Shown: positions 6,114 through 6,792 of the stretch, one piece after another
Position numbering within the stretch: position 1 is the stretch's first letter
How the letters are laid out: each line of letters begins with the position of its first letter
Made by a program: the position numbers and the translations under genes
The notes under the pieces: model-generated
Told to the model about the DNA's origin: nothing
What the model saw: only the letters and a program-made list of their open reading frames with translations
The model's database searches: none
Assembly: GCA_905182385.1 (NCBI GenBank)
Contig: CAJJBS010000033.1
Coordinates: 1-6,792 of the forward strand
Length of the DNA stretch: 6,792 nt
Direction: 5' to 3'
Source of the DNA: Fidelibacterota bacterium TCS55
Lineage (GTDB): Bacteria > Fidelibacterota > Marinisomatia > Marinisomatales > TCS55

Positions 6114-6218
6114 ATGACTCAATTAGGAAATTCATCTAACTACTATTCTCTCATTTTATGCTGAATTTTTACAATAATTGGTTTTGTTTCTTGGTGCTTA
6201 ACTTTTAAACGTTCTTAA
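6114..6218 (+). pseudogene. Small membrane ORF with an in-frame TGA (possible 34-residue remnant)
   Basis: ATG 6114 has an SD-like GGTGA seven bases upstream. It encodes 16 residues, MTQLGNSSNYYSLILC, before a TGA at 6162-6164. The same frame stays open after the TGA and continues IFTIIGFVSWCLTFKRS to a TAA at 6216-6218. The whole makes a normal-looking 34-residue single-pass protein with a basic C-terminal end if the TGA is read as one residue; Trp (TGG to TGA is one change) would fit the hydrophobic context. It could be a decayed small gene or coincidence. I do not recognise a family. Confidence 0.25.
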
Positions 6219-6221
6219 TCC

Positions 6222-6228
6222 AAAGGAG
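6222..6228 (+). promoter_or_regulatory. Strong ribosome binding site of the DUF885-type gene
   Basis: AAAGGAG ends six bases before ATG 6235, near-ideal spacing, and fixes this start. The contrast with the SD-less starts elsewhere suggests this gene is translated from a conventional leader or from within a polycistronic message. Confidence 0.8.
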
Positions 6229-6234
6229 TAGAAT

Positions 6235-6792
6235 ATGAAAACTCATATTTTTTTACTTTTCTTATTTATTTTTACTTTACTTCAAGGTCAAAGTAATAAT
6301 GATAAATTACAAGATTTATTTGTTGAATGGAGGATGTTTGAAAATCCACCATTATTAAATGGAGCCCCTGATTATACAAAAAAACAATTTAAAAAAAGAA
6401 AAGGAGCTTTTAAAAAACTTCATAAAAAGCTAGAAAATATTGATACTACAAATTGGTCAAAGTCAGCACAGGTTGATTGGCAAATCATTGAAGCAGAAAT
6501 GAATGGTTATGATTTTAATCAACGTATTTTAAAGTCATGGGAACGAGATCCAGCTTTTTATCAGACTATTTGGATGTATCAGAGCGATGTGCCAGCGCAT
6601 GAAGGCCCGGTTAATCATGCATTATTAGAATACTGGCAGTATAGTTTTCCCTTGGGCGAAAATGATAAAGAAAAGTTACATAAAGAGTTAGCTTTAATTC
6701 CAGTTTTCTTAAAACAAGCAGAAAAAAATCTAACAGGTAATGCACGAGACCTTTGGATTGCTGGTATTAATAATATTCGAGATCAAGGAGCT
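6235..6792 (+). CDS. Secreted DUF885-family protein, N-terminal 186 residues (cut by window edge)
   Basis: The frame is open to the last base. Residues 1-19 form a Sec signal peptide: MKTH, a Leu/Phe/Ile-rich core, then a likely cut after LQG before QSNN. The mature start LFVEWRMFENPPLLNGAPDYT (29-49, beginning LFVEWR), then QVDWQIIEAEMNGYDF (77-92), WERDPAFYQTIW (99-110), QSDVPAHEGP (112-121) and LTGNARDLWIAGI (168-180) match the conserved N-terminal half of DUF885-domain exported proteins as I know them. Those proteins carry a downstream HExxPGH-type motif and are suspected metallopeptidases; that part is outside the window, so no activity can be claimed here. The protein is likely periplasmic or surface-associated. 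A strong SD supports the start. The small hydrophobic ORFs before it read in the same direction, but nothing shows a functional link. Confidence 0.88.
   Translation, partial: MKTHIFLLFLFIFTLLQGQSNNDKLQDLFVEWRMFENPPLLNGAPDYTKKQFKKRKGAFKKLHKKLENIDTTNWSKSAQVDWQIIEAEMNGYDFNQRILKSWERDPAFYQTIWMYQSDVPAHEGPVNHALLEYWQYSFPLGENDKEKLHKELALIPVFLKQAEKNLTGNARDLWIAGINNIRDQGA

Larger units (their letters stand above)
5650..6234. other. 585-base stretch without a large gene
   Basis: The stretch lies between the helicase start and the DUF885-type gene. The first 160 bases are plain AT-rich DNA holding the presumed helicase promoter. On the plus strand a TATAAT at 5779-5784 could begin a short transcript reaching the hairpin at 5809-5840. 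The rest holds three small hydrophobic ORFs on the plus strand (5887-6018, 6038-6106, 6114-6218) and the SD at 6222. I see no tRNA, no repeat family and no trace of a larger decayed gene. Confidence 0.6.

Noticed and set aside
6038..6218. UGA read as tryptophan (alternative genetic code), suggested by GGG-TGA and TGC-TGA in small hydrophobic ORFs
   Set aside because: Six recognisable protein genes run at full or open length under the standard code with TGG for Trp and no internal TGA; a reassigned code in AT-rich DNA would show many internal TGAs.

Overview
This AT-rich window (roughly two-thirds A+T by eye) looks like a chromosomal segment of a Gram-negative, probably marine bacterium. The pointers are a lipoprotein signal with a lipobox, a Sec-exported DUF885-type protein, a DeaD-type helicase with an RGG-like basic tail, and several genes with no Shine-Dalgarno (SD) sequence. 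A member of the FCB group or Candidatus Marinimicrobia would fit, but that is inference from gene style and not from a marker gene.

Left part, minus strand, read from right to left: an APC-superfamily amino acid permease (2607-1282), then 24 bases later a class IV (PLP fold type IV) aminotransferase (1257-352), then 29 bases later the start of endonuclease III, nth (322 to beyond base 1). The spacing suggests one transcript. The permease and aminotransferase plausibly import and transaminate one amino acid or amine; nth would be a housekeeping passenger. The aminotransferase is the most interesting protein here. Aligned without gaps to E. coli IlvE, the Schiff-base lysine, the tyrosine near PLP O3' and the glutamate binding the PLP ring nitrogen are all replaced, and a lysine sits at the tyrosine position.

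Centre: a 100-base AT-rich divergent region holds a candidate promoter whose start would fall on the permease ATG (leaderless), inside a perfect 9-base inverted repeat. Divergent from it is a YHYH-domain lipoprotein (2708-3685, +). Just after it lies a small four-cysteine zinc-ribbon gene (3693-3865, +) that reads through only if one base is added; it is a frameshifted pseudogene, an assembly error or a recoded gene. It converges on a full-length DEAD-box RNA helicase (5649-3934, -).

Right part, plus strand: 5650-6234 holds no large gene. It has an orphan intrinsic-terminator-like hairpin (5809-5840), a 43-residue single-pass membrane ORF (5887-6018) and two tiny hydrophobic ORFs, one of which continues past an in-frame TGA. 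A strong SD then leads into a secreted DUF885-family protein (6235 to the window end, partial). I see no rRNA, tRNA, CRISPR array, insertion sequence or attachment site.
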